Shown here: positions 11,727 to 22,772 of the stretch, one piece after another
Position numbering within the stretch: the first letter of the stretch is position 1
How the letters are laid out: every line of letters starts with the position of its first letter
Assembly (NCBI GenBank): GCA_022478985.1
Contig: JAKSZP010002668.1
Span: 1-64,000, forward strand
DNA length: 64,000 bases
Direction of reading: 5' to 3'
From: Massospora cicadina
Lineage: Eukaryota > Entomophthoromycota > Entomophthoromycetes > Entomophthorales > Entomophthoraceae
Notes under the pieces: generated by a model
Seen by the model: only the letters and a program-made list of their open reading frames with translations
Database searches by the model: none
What the model was told of the DNA's origin: nothing
Position numbers and translations under genes: made by a program

Positions 11727-12185
11727 GTTCTGGCGTGGTGTAAAGAATTTTTGAAAAAAGTAAATGGAGCATGTGTCACCCGCTGTGATGTGTTTAGCTT
11801 TGTACTGAACACAAACCCAATGCTTGTGTTGCTGCTCCAGAACATTGAGGTGGGCGGCTACTTCCGCTTATTTGTGACCCCAAGCAGGGCTGTAACCTGT
11901 GGCTGGGACGTTGGACTCCAGGTGGGCCAGCTCCACCAGAGCGCGCGAGATGACTGTTGAGGTGGAGCGTGAGCGTCAGGAGGAGAGGTGGCGAGCCTGG
12001 TGGATTGTGTCTGCTTTGAAGGCAGACCAGGTGGAAATTGGATCAGCGCAAAATGGTGCAATAAAGTCCGGAGCCTTGGTCACAGATTCCATCCACAAAG
12101 AAAATCTTGATGATGCGAGTTTGGCCAAGCGAAGTTTGCACCATACTAGAGCCTGAGCAACTGGGATGGGTAGGTGGAAGGTTAT

Positions 12186-12966
12186 TCAAACCAGCCTGTG
12201 ATTGGAGAAATTGATTTTTGTCATGTTAAAATGGGAAACTTGGGTACAAAATTTCAATGGTGCGAGGATACAGTTGATGTGGGACATGGACCTTAGCTGG
12301 CCGTTGTGGACATGGGGGCGTGACAAGTTTTTGAGCAGCGGAGCATGACATGGCAGAGTGGCAATCAACCCTAGAATGGCCTTGAGGACGCGTAGTACAA
12401 CATGTCCCTGTGGAGGGGAAGATGAGGAAGGCAGTGTTCAGTGGATGGGTTCAACCAACAGTTCATGTTGCCAATGACAAAAAGGTCAGGGGGTAACAGA
12501 AGGGATTTGACCAATGAGAAAAATTCCCAAAGTTCTCGTGCACAGGTCAGGGCGTAAATGTTGATGATAGCATGCACTGTGTTGGCCCACGAAAACTTGA
12601 CAACGAGGACGCGGCCACTAAGGAAGGACTTAGATGATAAAAACTTAAATAAATTGCTTTTTTGTTTATGCATCCCACAGTGCTCAGACCAGAAGGATAG
12701 GGAAGGGAGGAGCATGGATTTCCATGTTTCCTCAGAAACATGCGGACAGTGAGACTCCTGGATGGCCAGGATATCCACAGGTATTTATGTTGTAAAAAAC
12801 TCAGTTTCCTAGCCTGGGATGGCAAGGCCTTGATCCAGTGATGTTCAACGTCCCTAAAGTAAAGGCTCCCCCATTGCACCTTAGGTGTGAGGGGAAGGGC
12901 GCCCAAGCCCTTCTGCCTTCTCTTGTTCTTCACGGCGCTTTTTGGCGCCTTGGGTACGTGCTGCAA
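12186..12966 (-). pseudogene. LINE copy 2 ORF2: endonuclease domain
   Basis: Endonuclease domain split over 12966-12547, 12778-12371 and 12368-12186. LAIQESH keeps the catalytic Glu. The metal-site block reads IGNMNCW, so the catalytic Asp is Asn, and the terminal Ser-Asp-His reads SNH. The enzyme would be inactive even if the frame were open. The Cys in TLPCHAPL near 12350 shows that the TGA at 787-789 of copy 1 is a mutation. Confidence 0.85.
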
Positions 12967-14087
12967 CGTAGTTGGTAAAACGGGTAGCTTTAGCAGTCAG
13001 GTTTGCATTGGCTTTTGCCTTCGCTTTTTGTTTCCCCACTGCTTGATGAGATTTTTGCGGTGCATGCATTTTCAGTGCACCAACACTTGATTTTAATTTT
13101 TTGGCTGGGAGGTTGGAGACTGATTCGATCCAATCAAGGCTTGGGCGCATTGGTCAGGTGAAATTGACTCACCCATTGGGGCTTCATCTTGGGCAGCCCA
13201 ATCAGCTTGGGCGTCCCAAACTGATTGGTTGAGAGATTCCCAAGCTGCTTCTGCCGCGAAAGTATCAATGTCCTCCTGGAGATGGGAGGGCGGGATAGTG
13301 GAAGCAACCTTGGCAGCCTCCTTGGCTGCCGCCTTGTGGGCCTGTTTGGCCTTCTTCCGCTCCTGAGGGGTCACTGGATTTACTATAAATTAGCAACCCT
13401 GTGCCCCCCACGAGAAGGCAGCCTTTGTATCTGAGGTCAGCTCATAGTGGGTCTCACCATTGTTCATTGCTGCCAAGGGAAGTTCCTCATATGTTATGCC
13501 CTCCTTGGAGGGGAAGGTGTGTGCCTTGTGGCCAATTGAGTCACAAAAGGTGCAGATGAGAGGTGCGCTGTCCACGGTAACCCTGAAAGGGTGGGTGTCA
13601 TGCCCCTTGATATTGACATAAGCGGTGTGTGGGATTTGGGTTAGATCATGAGCTATCCCCTCAGCTGGGGTTAGGACTGCAATTGCTTTGCCGGTGCACA
13701 GGTGTGGCACCAACTTAAAGCGTTGCATTTAGAATGATTGTACTTGCCATATATGGCGAGCCCAGCCTTCAGGTGTTGTTTGAGTATGGCGCGTTTGACC
13801 ATATTGGGCAGAAAGTCAAAAGTAATAAAAATTTTGTTAGATTTTGTCCATCTGGTGCGCTTAGTTTTGATGACCCTCTGCCCATCAGGGAGGTCTATCA
13901 CAATGCGCACCATTGCAGCTTTGTCAGCTGCCTCCTTGCTCTCAAAACCAAGATTCAGCCAACCACATGGCATGGAATGAGGTGTGACGTACATCGCGTT
14001 TGGGAAATTAGTGTGCACATCCCCACAAAACTTTTCCCATAGCGCCGTTTGCTGAATATTCAGGAATACCTGTACTCCATGTTCCAC
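12881..14087 (-). pseudogene. LINE copy 2 ORF1
   Basis: ORF1 in four pieces: 14087-13671, 13728-13390, 13374-13093 and 13150-12881. A one-base loss near 13735 shifts the frame between the first two pieces, and a stop near 13380 separates the next. The zinc knuckle reads CTFCDSIGHKAHTF, so the last Cys has become Phe and zinc binding should be lost. The N-terminal RNA-binding block (VQVFLNIQQTALWEKF...) and the Lys/Ala-rich tail match LINE copy 1. Confidence 0.85.
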
Positions 14088-14403
14088 TGATGAGAGTGGT
14101 TGAGAGTGTGGAATATAGATGTACAGGTTGCATCATGCTTGCCATGCTAAAATTTCTGGGGAAATGGTTACCGCCAGCTTTTGTTAAGTTTGTCTATTCC
14201 TCCAGATTCACTGGGGCATTTGCAAACTGTAGATGTTGTGGGTCCACCACCTGTGCCCTTTACCTTACATGCCCAACTGCTCCCTGACATGGGCACCAAC
14301 TAATCTCCTCGGTGAGATTATCAAACTAAAACCAGACTTGAATCAAATTTGTTGCAAAAGTGATTGCAACAAGAGAGAAAAGTTCTTTTGTTTGTACTAA
14401 TTA

Positions 14404-14491
14404 GTTACGTTAGTTTTTAGTTTTAGTTTTAGTTTTAGTTTTAGTTTTGGTAATGTCCGTCCCCTGGTCAGTTTACCTTGGTAAATATATA
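14404..14491 (+). mobile_element. Element A, 3' tail right of LINE copy 2
   Basis: The last 88 bases of element A, displaced from its body by LINE copy 2. They hold a short TTTTAG array, then the shared 3' block (GTCCGTCCCCTGGTCAG) and an AT-rich end. Element B has the equivalent block at 43371-43400 on the minus strand, reading GCCCATCCCCTGGTTGG. Confidence 0.78.
14415..14450 (+). repeat. TTTTAG microsatellite
   Basis: Six tandem hexamers, five TTTTAG and one TTTTGG, within the 3' untranslated part of element A just before its shared 3' block. Short 3' repeats are common in non-LTR elements. It is not a telomere: it is too short and lies inside an element. Confidence 0.9.
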
Positions 14492-14607
14492 AATATTCTT
14501 ATAAAAAATACTTTTTTAAAAAAAGACAGTTATATTTATAGTACTGTTGAAAGAGAAAGGGAAATTTTGATTCACCAATAATGGTAAAGAGTATTTTATT
14601 GATTAAA
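14492..14607 (-). repeat. Element D, right LTR, segment 2
   Basis: Resumption of the LTR after element A, with landmarks 'atttatagtactgttgaaag' and 'aatggtaaagagt', both also present in the LTR copies near 4250 and 30260. The first 15 bases are the right-hand target duplication of A. The segment is cut again at about 14607 by DNA transposon K. Confidence 0.78.
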
Positions 14608-15726
14608 CAAGGGGAACAAAAATTTTATTGTTTGATAAAAACACTTGTTATTAACTAATTTGTATGCATTGATTTCATACCTTAAGTTAGTTTTTCTCTG
14701 CAAAATACAGTTTATACAATTCATTTTAACAAATTTCACGTTATTGTAGAGTTTTTTAATTTTTCAGCATTTACCTCAACTTATATTTGTGAGTTGTTAT
14801 CTTAATCACCTTCGCGGTGATAATATAAGTCATTAAAACACAAAAACATGCAATGGCATACAATTATGCATATAGTTTGAAATGCAAAGGAAAAGAATCA
14901 CTTATATAGAGCATAGATATAACATAAAGTACTATTAAATACAAACATATAATTTTCTTAACTATAGCATTGATATGAACAAATAGATGGAAGATGCTAA
15001 TTTATTAATTCAGCAATGTGACATAGAGGGCATGCAAAACTCATTCAGGCAAGAATTAGCGCTTATAGCTTTTGCATTTGTGGACTTGATCAAGACTGTC
15101 TCGTTTGATGTCAAGAAAGTAGGCCATTATATGTGTGTCCCATCGCCCTCAATAACGCTCTTCTATTATCTTCAGGTCTTGACGGAAGCGTTCACCCTGC
15201 TCATCGCTAATATCCCCAAGTTTTCAGCGAATTAAATAATATGGTTACTCAGGAAGTGCTTAATACTAAGGTTGCATCTAAGATCACAATTGCCTTTAGC
15301 ATCCTTTGAATCAGAAGCACATATTTTTCTGATTTCTTGTTCTCAAGGAAGTTGTTAATAACTGCTACTAAAGCCATCCATGCTGCTCTCCCTTTTGATC
15401 CATCTTCCTGATATTTTTTTGTCACATATAATGGATCAAATGTGTGTACCATCAAACACACCTGTTTTTATTTTGTCAAAATGACAGACCAGGAAAAGAA
15501 GAAACGATGTGTTGAAAAATTCATTTTCAGTATTCTGAGCCTTTACAAATTGCTACATCAAGATAAGCTTGATATGAACGGGGAGAAGATGATTTGGTCT
15601 TTGCTGTATTGCATGAAAAATAGTGCATGCACAGGAAAACAGACTTCAAATTTTAATCATTAAATCATAATATATAGGAACAGTTGAAATTTATAATGCA
15701 ACAGACAAAAAAATCTTGTCCCCGTG
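14608..15726 (-). mobile_element. DNA transposon K with short inverted repeats
   Basis: Insertion of about 1.1 kb within the right LTR of D. Its ends are imperfect inverted repeats: the left reads CAAGGGGAACAAAAATTTTA and the right, reverse complemented, CACGGGGACAAGATTTTTTT. Comparison with uninterrupted LTR copies (4310-4330; 30235-30255) shows that a few LTR bases (t-c/t-att) are present on both sides, which fits a target duplication of roughly 5-8 bp; I cannot fix its length. Inside, on the minus strand, is a decayed protein-coding stretch (15510-15095). The rest is AT-rich. Confidence 0.65.
15095..15510 (-). pseudogene. Transposon K protein relic (GERFHQD-type family)
   Basis: Minus-strand fragments in shifting frames: TGVFDGTHI (about 15475), AAWMALVAVINNFLENKKSE (about 15385-15330), GCNLSIKHFLSNHI (about 15275-15240), and LGDISDEQGERFRQDLKIIE (about 15220-15160) followed by ERY-GRWDTH. 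The order and spacing match a widespread uncharacterised protein family with a consensus of the type 'GC-MS-K-H-L-SHLD-FPENLGD-S-EQGERFHQD'. From general knowledge I associate this family with repetitive copies in arthropod and cnidarian gene sets; its activity has not been established as far as I know. Lying between inverted repeats, it may be part of a transposase. Stops and missing flanks show that it is dead. Confidence 0.65.
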
Positions 15727-16171
15727 TTATTCTTGATTCCCAAGTGTTTTTTTCCATCATTGCGTCCCACAAGGAAGGTCAGCTGAGCTTCTTAATATCC
15801 TGGTAATAGTTTCTTAGCATAAGTTAAAAAGGGTAAATACCTCAAGTAGGACCCCTTTCAATAGTCCACGTATAGAGGTTCAACTTTCTAGCTTCCAGAA
15901 TGAAAGCTGATGAAGATATTGAGGTCTTTGGGCCACTGATCTCAAGTCTTGTGAATGTTGTCATAGAATTAGCATAATTAATTGTAAATATAATTAAAAA
16001 AGCATATCAACTGAATTTGGAGTAATTAAAAGTAATTTCCTGAATTATCCTAAATTTTTGCCATTGAATTGAACTTAATTCAGGACTTATGAGATCATTT
16101 GAGTGTCTCAGAAATCATAACTTATATTTTAGTATCTGTTGATCGTCCTGGGACAAGGCCTCCACCTTGCA
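15727..16171 (-). repeat. Element D, right LTR, segment 3
   Basis: Resumption after transposon K, aligning closely with 4318-4762: 'ttgattcccaagtg', 'aaggtcagctgagcttct', 'cataagttaaaa', 'cctcaagtaggacccctttc', 'gatgaagatattgag', 'gggacaaggc'. It ends at CCTTGCA (16171), exactly like the left LTR. LINE relic R continues right after it. Confidence 0.85.
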
Positions 16172-19100
16172 TTGAGAGTATCCTGAGAGTGGTCCTCATG
16201 ACCTCCCTCAGACCATCATGACATTTTTGGCCTAAAGTCACTCCACCAACCCTGAAAAACCCCATCACTTGCATAAAACTGATCGTTGCATTTGCAAACT
16301 AGTATCCACCACATCACATTTGCACATCCATAAGATAATGGGTGGAGACAAAATCATAGATCTTAAAAGTTGCATATAACTGCGTAAAAGCCAAAATGAC
16401 CATGGCTCACGCTAAGGTCATACATGCTGAAGCCAAAATTAGGCATCTGAAAAGCAAATGATATCCTACACCTTCCCCTCAATGGTTGTAAGTGTGGGAA
16501 AATGCCCACGAGGTTTACTGATTAAAACTCACTACCCAAGGATGTGTGGCGTATTTTATATCCTCATGATACTAAAAACAGTGGGAACGCCTTAATAATT
16601 TCTTCTACCAGAAATAAAAGTCCTTCTTAAAGGATCAAAAGATTGCACTACTGAAGGTGGGAACACATTAACCACGAAAAAGGATAAACAGGCACCAAGA
16701 TTTATCAATACTACTGAACCTTATTCCAGGCTTCCATGGAGAGCCCAGTGGATGTTCGTGATTCTATCAAATGGGCTCCAGTACTGCCATCTGACCTCTC
16801 AGCAGATGACAACCTTCTCGCGCCACTTATTCCACATGATTTGATAAAAGATATTATAACAATCCTTCCTTTTAGGCCTCTGTCCCAAATGGCATACCAT
16901 TCAAAATGTACTTAGCAGACCCCATAAAATTTAGTAAGGCTCTACAGCCCATTTTCTCAACTTTCCAGGTGGAAGAAGGAGTAGTGATTGATTCAAAGGA
17001 GCTTAGCCAAAGCTCATATATAAGAAAGTGGGCCAAGAGGCCTTTAAACTAGCTTCTAATTTCCCTTTTTAACAGTGCTATGAACTCTTTACAAACTTCT
17101 AGCAAACCTCATGACAAAGTGGGTGGCGCCCCGCCTCACCCAGCTCAGATTAGGTTTATCCTGGGGCGATATTTATGGAACAACTATGACAAGCTTCTTG
17201 AAACCCTGTCCATCAACTCTCCCCAAACCCACGGTTTCATTGCGCTCCTCAATATGTAAAAAGCATACAATCAAGTGAATTGGCACTACCTTAATGCTAT
17301 CTTAATCCGCTCCACATCCCACCTCAAACTAGGAGGTGGATTTTAGCGCTCTTTGACCTGATGCACACAAAAGTACTTGATAAATGGGCCTTACAGCAGC
17401 ATATATGTTAAATAAGGTCTCCATCAAGGGGATCCGTTGAGCCTGATACTGTTTAATATAGCCCTTGACCCCTCCTGGCCCTACTCCACAAAAAATACAT
17501 GGGTATTCATGTTCCTGAGAAACCCTCCACCTGCACCATAGCCTTCACTGATGCCACGGTCATTGCAGTAAAATGCAAAAACGACCTTGATCTAACCATT
17601 GACCTTAATCACTATTCTAAGGCGTCCAAAGAAAAATGCAACATAATAAAAAAACCATAGTACAGGTCAGTACACCCCTCCTTCCTCCCTCTTTTGGCCT
17701 ATATCCCACCCAAAATACCTTCCATCACCTAGGGGTCCTCACCACACCCCAAGGGGTCACAATCAAAGGTAATGAGGATTGAATAATATAAGTTATGAGT
17801 TTCTGCGTAGCTAGCTGGAACCGTCAATGTATCACCCAAGGGACAGGTACTGATGGTGAACGTGTTTCTGCTGTCCAATCTATGGTTCTTCGCCCACGTC
17901 TTCCCATTCATGAACAGTTTCTACTTGCAACTGAACATGATACTTCACTGCATGATTTGGGGATCCAGCCACCCGCTCACTGCTCTGTCAATTATTTCTT
18001 TTTCTCAGCAAGGTGGCCTGGAACTTTTAATATGAGGACCAATGCCATCTCAATATCAATAAGTTCCTCAAGCCTGTCACCTTCTGGGACATGACCCCAG
18101 TGCCACAGTGGGATTTGGCCCTGCGCATGTCACTAGCGGCCTCCCTAGAACTCCCTCAAGCCTCTCTAAAAGCTGTTGGAAAATGGCTAAGGAACAACCC
18201 AGTCCACCACCTAAAACCATCCTTGAGCTCATACTAAAAACAGGTACTCCTGCCCTCAAACAAGTAGGTGCACGAGTTTTACACGCTTTCCTGTAAAAAG
18301 GAGTTTCCCTTGCCTTAGCCAATGCTGCCACACCCTGGTCCACAATGGAAGGATTGTCACTTACCACTTCAATCTTTTGGATAGACCCCAATATCACCTG
18401 ACCTCATCAAACTTCTGCCCAGCCATCAAATACAACCTTAAGATGCTCTGCCAGGACGTTAAAGACACAGTTCTTTTTACAAAAATGTCAAACACATTGT
18501 GGAGAGTTCTCCAATGCCTGTACAGGACATTGGATTATACAGGCCCCACTTTCCATCAAAAAGTTCTTCCCATAGTGCGCCAAGAAGATCAACACCTACC
18601 TTCACCAATTCTTTACCTGCACCACATTGATCCTTTTGGACAAAAATCTGCGAACTTCCCTAAGCGGACCCTGTATTGAGAACCCAGTTCAAGATATTGT
18701 GTTCAACAACTCGCTCCTCAACTGCCCCAATCCCTCTAAATCCTGGCATTTGGCATCATGATATGGTCTATCCATTATTTGTACCTCCACGCCACTTTTG
18801 ACTCTCTTCTGTGGACTTTGAACCATATGTTTACCCCTTTTAAGTACACTTTGAGATAGCTCTAAAAGTTTTCTCCACATTGCTAGCTGCCAGCAGATCC
18901 ATTCAATCTGATGCTCAGCTCTGGCAGATTAGCTCTTCTATATTTAATCTATCCACCATCGCTTTCCCCGCCTCAAGCTCTTAGGAGCTCAGGCGTAATT
19001 TAATAAATTTATTAGAATCTCCCACTCAGATTGGTAACCACCTAGTACTAAAAGCCCTATTGCTAAAAATAAAGTTTCCTTTTGACATTTTTCAACAAGG

Positions 19101-19230
19101 TCTCTGTCCTCAAACAGTACCTGATCTTTTGTGTGCTAAAATCTGGGCACCTGAATTATGACGCCCCTGCCTTAATTTCAAAATTTGGTGCTTAGTACAG
19201 GGGATCAAGCCTTGTTTCCTTTGCATAATA
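16172..19230 (+). pseudogene. Old LINE relic R, reverse transcriptase and C-terminal part
   Basis: Continuation of the plus-strand LINE relic interrupted by element D. The linker (16172-16740) has no clear motif. The reverse transcriptase follows in shifting frames: NGIPFKMYL near 16890, GFILGRYLWNNYDKLLETLS near 17155-17215, KAYNQVNWHYLNA near 17262, LHQGDPLSLILFNIALDPLL near 17425-17480, and AFTDATVIAV near 17540-17570, where the catalytic Phe-Ala-Asp-Asp has become Phe-Thr-Asp-Ala. A C-terminal region resembling that of LINE copies 2 and 4 follows (LLSNLWFFAHVFP near 17865). The 3' end is not sharply visible; 19230 is an estimate. It is the oldest layer of the nest. Confidence 0.78.
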
Positions 19231-20753
19231 TCTATTTAGTATAAACCAGTTACCTTATTTAAAACTACCATCAATTAAGAAGTTGTGCAACACTATAAAG
19301 CTGAGGCAGCTGTCCACAAGGCACAAAAACTAATTTTGATGCTATTTTACAAGTAAGTTAATAATTGAATTCCCAATTTGGGCAAATTTCTGATATCATG
19401 CTTGGCAATTATTGCCAAGTAAAAATAGTAAAAAAAACAAAGCTCAAAGATGCCACCTTGGTGCTTAGATGACAGCATGAGTAAAGCTGTTTCATCTGAT
19501 ACTGAGTTGTACCAGGATATTGATGCATTGCATCTTCATCTGAAAACCCAACGACAGTATTTAAGGTCCTGGTGAATGAAAACAATAAATTAGAAGTGGC
19601 TTTTATGGTGCTGCACAAAAATTGACTTAGTGAAAAAATGTTGCAGGCGTGACACCATTTGTTGTCTACTATTTAGGACCACTTTAAATTTCAATTTTTA
19701 ATAAACTTTGTAAATGTCGCTGGGGTTATAGTGAACAGCCTTATGATATATTTATTGATGAGCGAGAACACCTTCTGACAGGACTTAATATTGAGGGCAA
19801 TGAATCACTGGTTATGTGTAAGTTGCCTATGTTTTTACATCTGCTTTGGGCGTTGGAGCTTCTGCCTATCCCAACACTCTAGCAACTACTCCTCTTGAGC
19901 ATTTAGCCTTGATAATCTACAAGAGCCCCAATGCAACTTGTACGCAATACATATGTTAATCCTACCCCAGTTCCATCGGGCTCTTCCAATTGGGCCGCTC
20001 AGGTGGCTCATAGCCGTTATATTCCCACTCCCCATTTGGTAACATAAGAACTATATAGGAACAACGCATGCTCTTTGGACCTGCAATCATGATAAAAAAT
20101 TTCTGGGTGATCTTACTAGCTTACCTAAGTTAAAAAAGACTGTGAAAGGCACAAATTAATTATACTTTTCAAAATTAGTATAGGAGAAGCGCACAAGAAG
20201 GCTAAGTTAGAAACAGTTATGAAAACGCTTAACTCCAAAAGTAATGAGAAATTATGTCAAAATTATAGAAGGCTGCCATGTTCTACCTTTTATTACCAAA
20301 GACCTTCTTATCAACGAGTTTTACAGTGATTAAAGAATGACCACTCAGAAGATGGAATCCTTTATTTACTTCTTTCACTAAGATGAAACTGTAAATGCGT
20401 TTTCTTATTGCTTCTATTTTAAGAACAAACATCTGGGGCTAACAATATCGCATACTTAATTCTCATATCTTTTTACTTCTTGCTTGTAAGTCCTACAAGT
20501 AATTTATCGGTTTATGAGTCTAGTTTAAGTGAAGAGCATGACATTAAACATTTAATAATTATTTATGCTGATAATTTGCCAATTTTACAGCTCCCAACTA
20601 TTTGTTGGGAGCCTCACAACCCCAGATCAAGTGCCATTTCCCTGAAGAAAGAATAACTTCTGCCTTATGGGTCTCGTTATTATAGGCCTGATATCAGTCA
20701 GATAACCTGTCATCTCTGCAAAAAATGATTTATTATAATATTGCTGATATAAT
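19231..20753 (+). other. Weakly coding interval upstream of gypsy element P
   Basis: Mostly unassigned. On the plus strand 19722-19880 is open for more than 50 codons (WGYSEQPYDIFIDEREHLLT...), followed in another frame by a Thr/Ala/Pro-rich stretch (ALGVGASAYPNTLATT) and by PTPVPSGSSNWAAQVAHSRY near 19960-20015. By position it could be the gag of element P. I recognise no family. No LTR pair for P could be found here. Confidence 0.35.
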
Positions 20754-21357
20754 TTGAGTTACCAACCAAAAGTTCTTTTTATGAACCCCCCAGATGAGGA
20801 GGGAAATTTGAAAAGAAAAGTTGGAGTAGAACTGGGATTTCTGAATCTGCATCTTCTAAAAAAACAATTATGTTTTGATCTTCAACCAATCTATTTGTTT
20901 AGTAAAAAGGATGATGATAAAGCCCCACCTTCAGTGGTTCATTAGGGTATAGTGGATGGTATGGCAGCAGTTAACACTCATCACAGAAGTAACATGAAGC
21001 CAAGTTGGAGCTGAAAGTAGTCTAAAGCATTACATTCACCAGCTAGAACAACAAGAGTATATGGTTGCGTCTGGAAATATCTCCAAATTGAATGGGGTCC
21101 AAGTGGATATACCCATTAAAAATATAAAGGAATCCAGCCCTCAATTAGGCGAGGAGATTCAACTTTATCTAACTCACGCAGCCATTGGATGTCCACACAA
21201 TTACTATTCTGATGCTTGCTTTTCTGAGTATACCTACATTGATATTACAGTAAATAAGCTCAAAATGAGAGCTATTGTAAAAATTGGGGCATCAATTAAT
21301 ATTGTGTCCACTAAGCTTATGAAAAGACTGGGCCCTGCTCCAGACATAAATCATTAG
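20754..21357 (+). pseudogene. Element P protease region
   Basis: The frame 21061-21357 carries VNKLKMRAIVKIGASINIVS near 21250-21310, the position of a retropepsin active site. The family motif Asp-Thr-Gly-Ala has become Lys-Ile-Gly-Ala, so the catalytic Asp is lost; the following KLMKRLGPAPD is typical of gypsy proteases. A short frame upstream (20754-20945) may be the end of gag. The C-terminal half of the protease continues, broken, to about 21500. Confidence 0.68.
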
Positions 21358-22154
21358 AAATCAATGTTACTGTAGCCGCCAGACCACAACCTCTGAAGAA
21401 GCATACCATTCACTACCACTAAATTTGGCTAACTAATATATGCTCCTGCCCTCATCTTCTCAAATCAGAATTATGAGTTCCTTATTGTATCTCTTTTATG
21501 ATAACCTATGGAGTCTAAGTTGATTTTGAACAGAATACTATGAAATTACTCATGAAAACACTTCTGCTATTTATGTTCTTGGAAAGATGAGGTCCTGGCA
21601 CCTTGAAATCAGGTGTTTATAAACTCGCGTTCAAAAATGACATAGTACCTTATGATTATCAGCATCTTTTTGACTGTACTGGTGGTTACCTAACCAGATT
21701 ATAGAATCTAAGGGGTTTCCAACTATACACTGCTTGTAGCTTAATTATTCTGGCGGGACATTAGATTGTTATTAGAACAAAATTTAAATCTGAAAATTCC
21801 AAAGGTCAATATGGTGAAATATTCGCAATAATGTCGTCCTAATTCAGAACCTGTCACTGCACCTGGAAATATCCTTTCTAACATTGTAAAATTCAGTTAC
21901 TGCTAGTTAATCTCTATGTGTAACCTATTCAGATAAAGTGTCATCAAATGTCGCTTTAAATGCATATTTTACCAATCAAAAGAAGTACAAAATATCTATG
22001 TTTTTGGTACCTTTGTTGAAATGGTCCTTTATGACATTACTGATTAATCTATTGTTTTTTAGTATCTTAGAAAATCCTATTGGGTTTAATAGAGACGCAG
22101 AAGGACCAAGTCTTAGTCCTTTTTTGAAAAATATTACTTTTTTAAGACATTTTT

Positions 22155-22772
22155 TTGGGTTTTGAACGTGATGTGTTACACCATATTAATATCAGAAATA
22201 TTCCACCAATTTGCATCCATCCTATTAGATGCTCAAAGGTAGCAGATGAAATTGTTAATGAAGAAATTACCCTGCTAGTACAACACAGTATATTAGTGCT
22301 TTACAAAAGTAATTGGGCCTCCCCGGTGTTGATTATAAAGAATATGGATGATTACAATTCAGTGTAATCAAATATAGGAAGCTCAACTACATTATCAAAA
22401 AATTAATTCTTGTTTATTATTATATAGATGATGCACTAGACCACTTGGGCAGCGCATAGTATATCTCAGCCATAAATTAAATTTATGGCTATTTGCAGAT
22501 AAAGCTTCACAATGAAGCAAAAAAATGCACCACAATTATTACCAGGCCTTTATTAGCCTACTAGAATGCTGCAGGCGGCTGTGCAATGCCCTACAACCTT
22601 TTAGTGGGATGAATAGTATACTTGGTGTTCTAAAAATTTCCTGTGTTTTAATTTATTTACAAGATATCTCGTTTTTTCTAGATGATCTAATAATCATGTG
22701 CATCACTTAAAAGAAGCTATACGCTGCCTTACCAAACTTTCTCTTAAGATTAAGCCACATGTCAGACAATTA
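22155..22772 (+). pseudogene. Element P reverse transcriptase, fingers and palm
   Basis: The frame 22155-22367 gives the N-terminal block HHINIRNIPPICIHPIRC and NWASPVLIIKNMDD, the usual start of a gypsy reverse transcriptase. It then continues through stops: KYRKLNYIIKKL, IDDALDHLGSA, and VLIYLQDISFF near 22650, where the catalytic Tyr-x-Asp-Asp reads Tyr-Leu-Gln-Asp. It ends at SLKIKPH (about 22757), where LINE copy 3 and its target duplication begin. Confidence 0.8.

Larger units (their letters stand above)
9117..14386 (-). mobile_element. LINE copy 2, full length, L1/Tx1-like
   Basis: Complete minus-strand copy, 5270 bp between target duplications, almost the same length as LINE copy 3 (5269 bp). 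Order on the minus strand: 5' UTR (14386-14090), ORF1 (14087-12881), ORF2 endonuclease (12966-12186), linker, reverse transcriptase (11726-10860), C-terminal domain with a CCHC motif (down to about 9322), and a 3' UTR ending in the block shared with A and B, with an A-rich end on the sense strand. All frames are broken by stops and frameshifts. It inserted into the 3' end of element A. Confidence 0.93.
7279..14491 (+). mobile_element. Element A: ORF1-only LINE derivative, split by LINE copy 2
   Basis: Plus-strand non-LTR element of about 1.9 kb once the 5.27 kb LINE copy 2 and its duplicated target are removed. It starts CTCTTTCCTCTTGGC, as element B does. It encodes only an ORF1-like protein (7360-9055) and ends with an AT-rich tail, a TTTTAG repeat and the block at 14451-14480 ('gtccgtcccctggtcag'), which matches the 3' ends of LINE copies 2, 3 and 4. 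No endonuclease or reverse transcriptase is present. A 15-bp imperfect target duplication flanks it. Its intact junction near 8911 ('gatgccccaacg') shows what the target of element F looked like before F inserted into sister copy B. Confidence 0.82.
4025..16171 (-). mobile_element. LTR retrotransposon D, heavily nested
   Basis: Two related long terminal repeats bracket this element: 4025-4762 on the left, and a right copy broken into 7085-7278, 14492-14607 and 15727-16171. The short internal part is 4763-7084. Orientation is minus, because a primer-binding site (7065-7082) abuts the right LTR on that strand. Later insertions inside the right LTR are ORF1-only element A (itself holding LINE copy 2) and DNA transposon K. 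No full pol gene is visible internally, so D is a deleted or non-autonomous copy. It sits inside LINE relic R. Flanking 5-mers (ttggt / ttgag) match only partly, as expected for an old insertion, and the exact left edge is uncertain by about 4 bases. Confidence 0.75.

Noticed and set aside
14415..14450. TTTTAG array as a telomere-like tract
   Set aside because: Only six units, within the 3' untranslated part of element A, immediately before the shared LINE 3' block.
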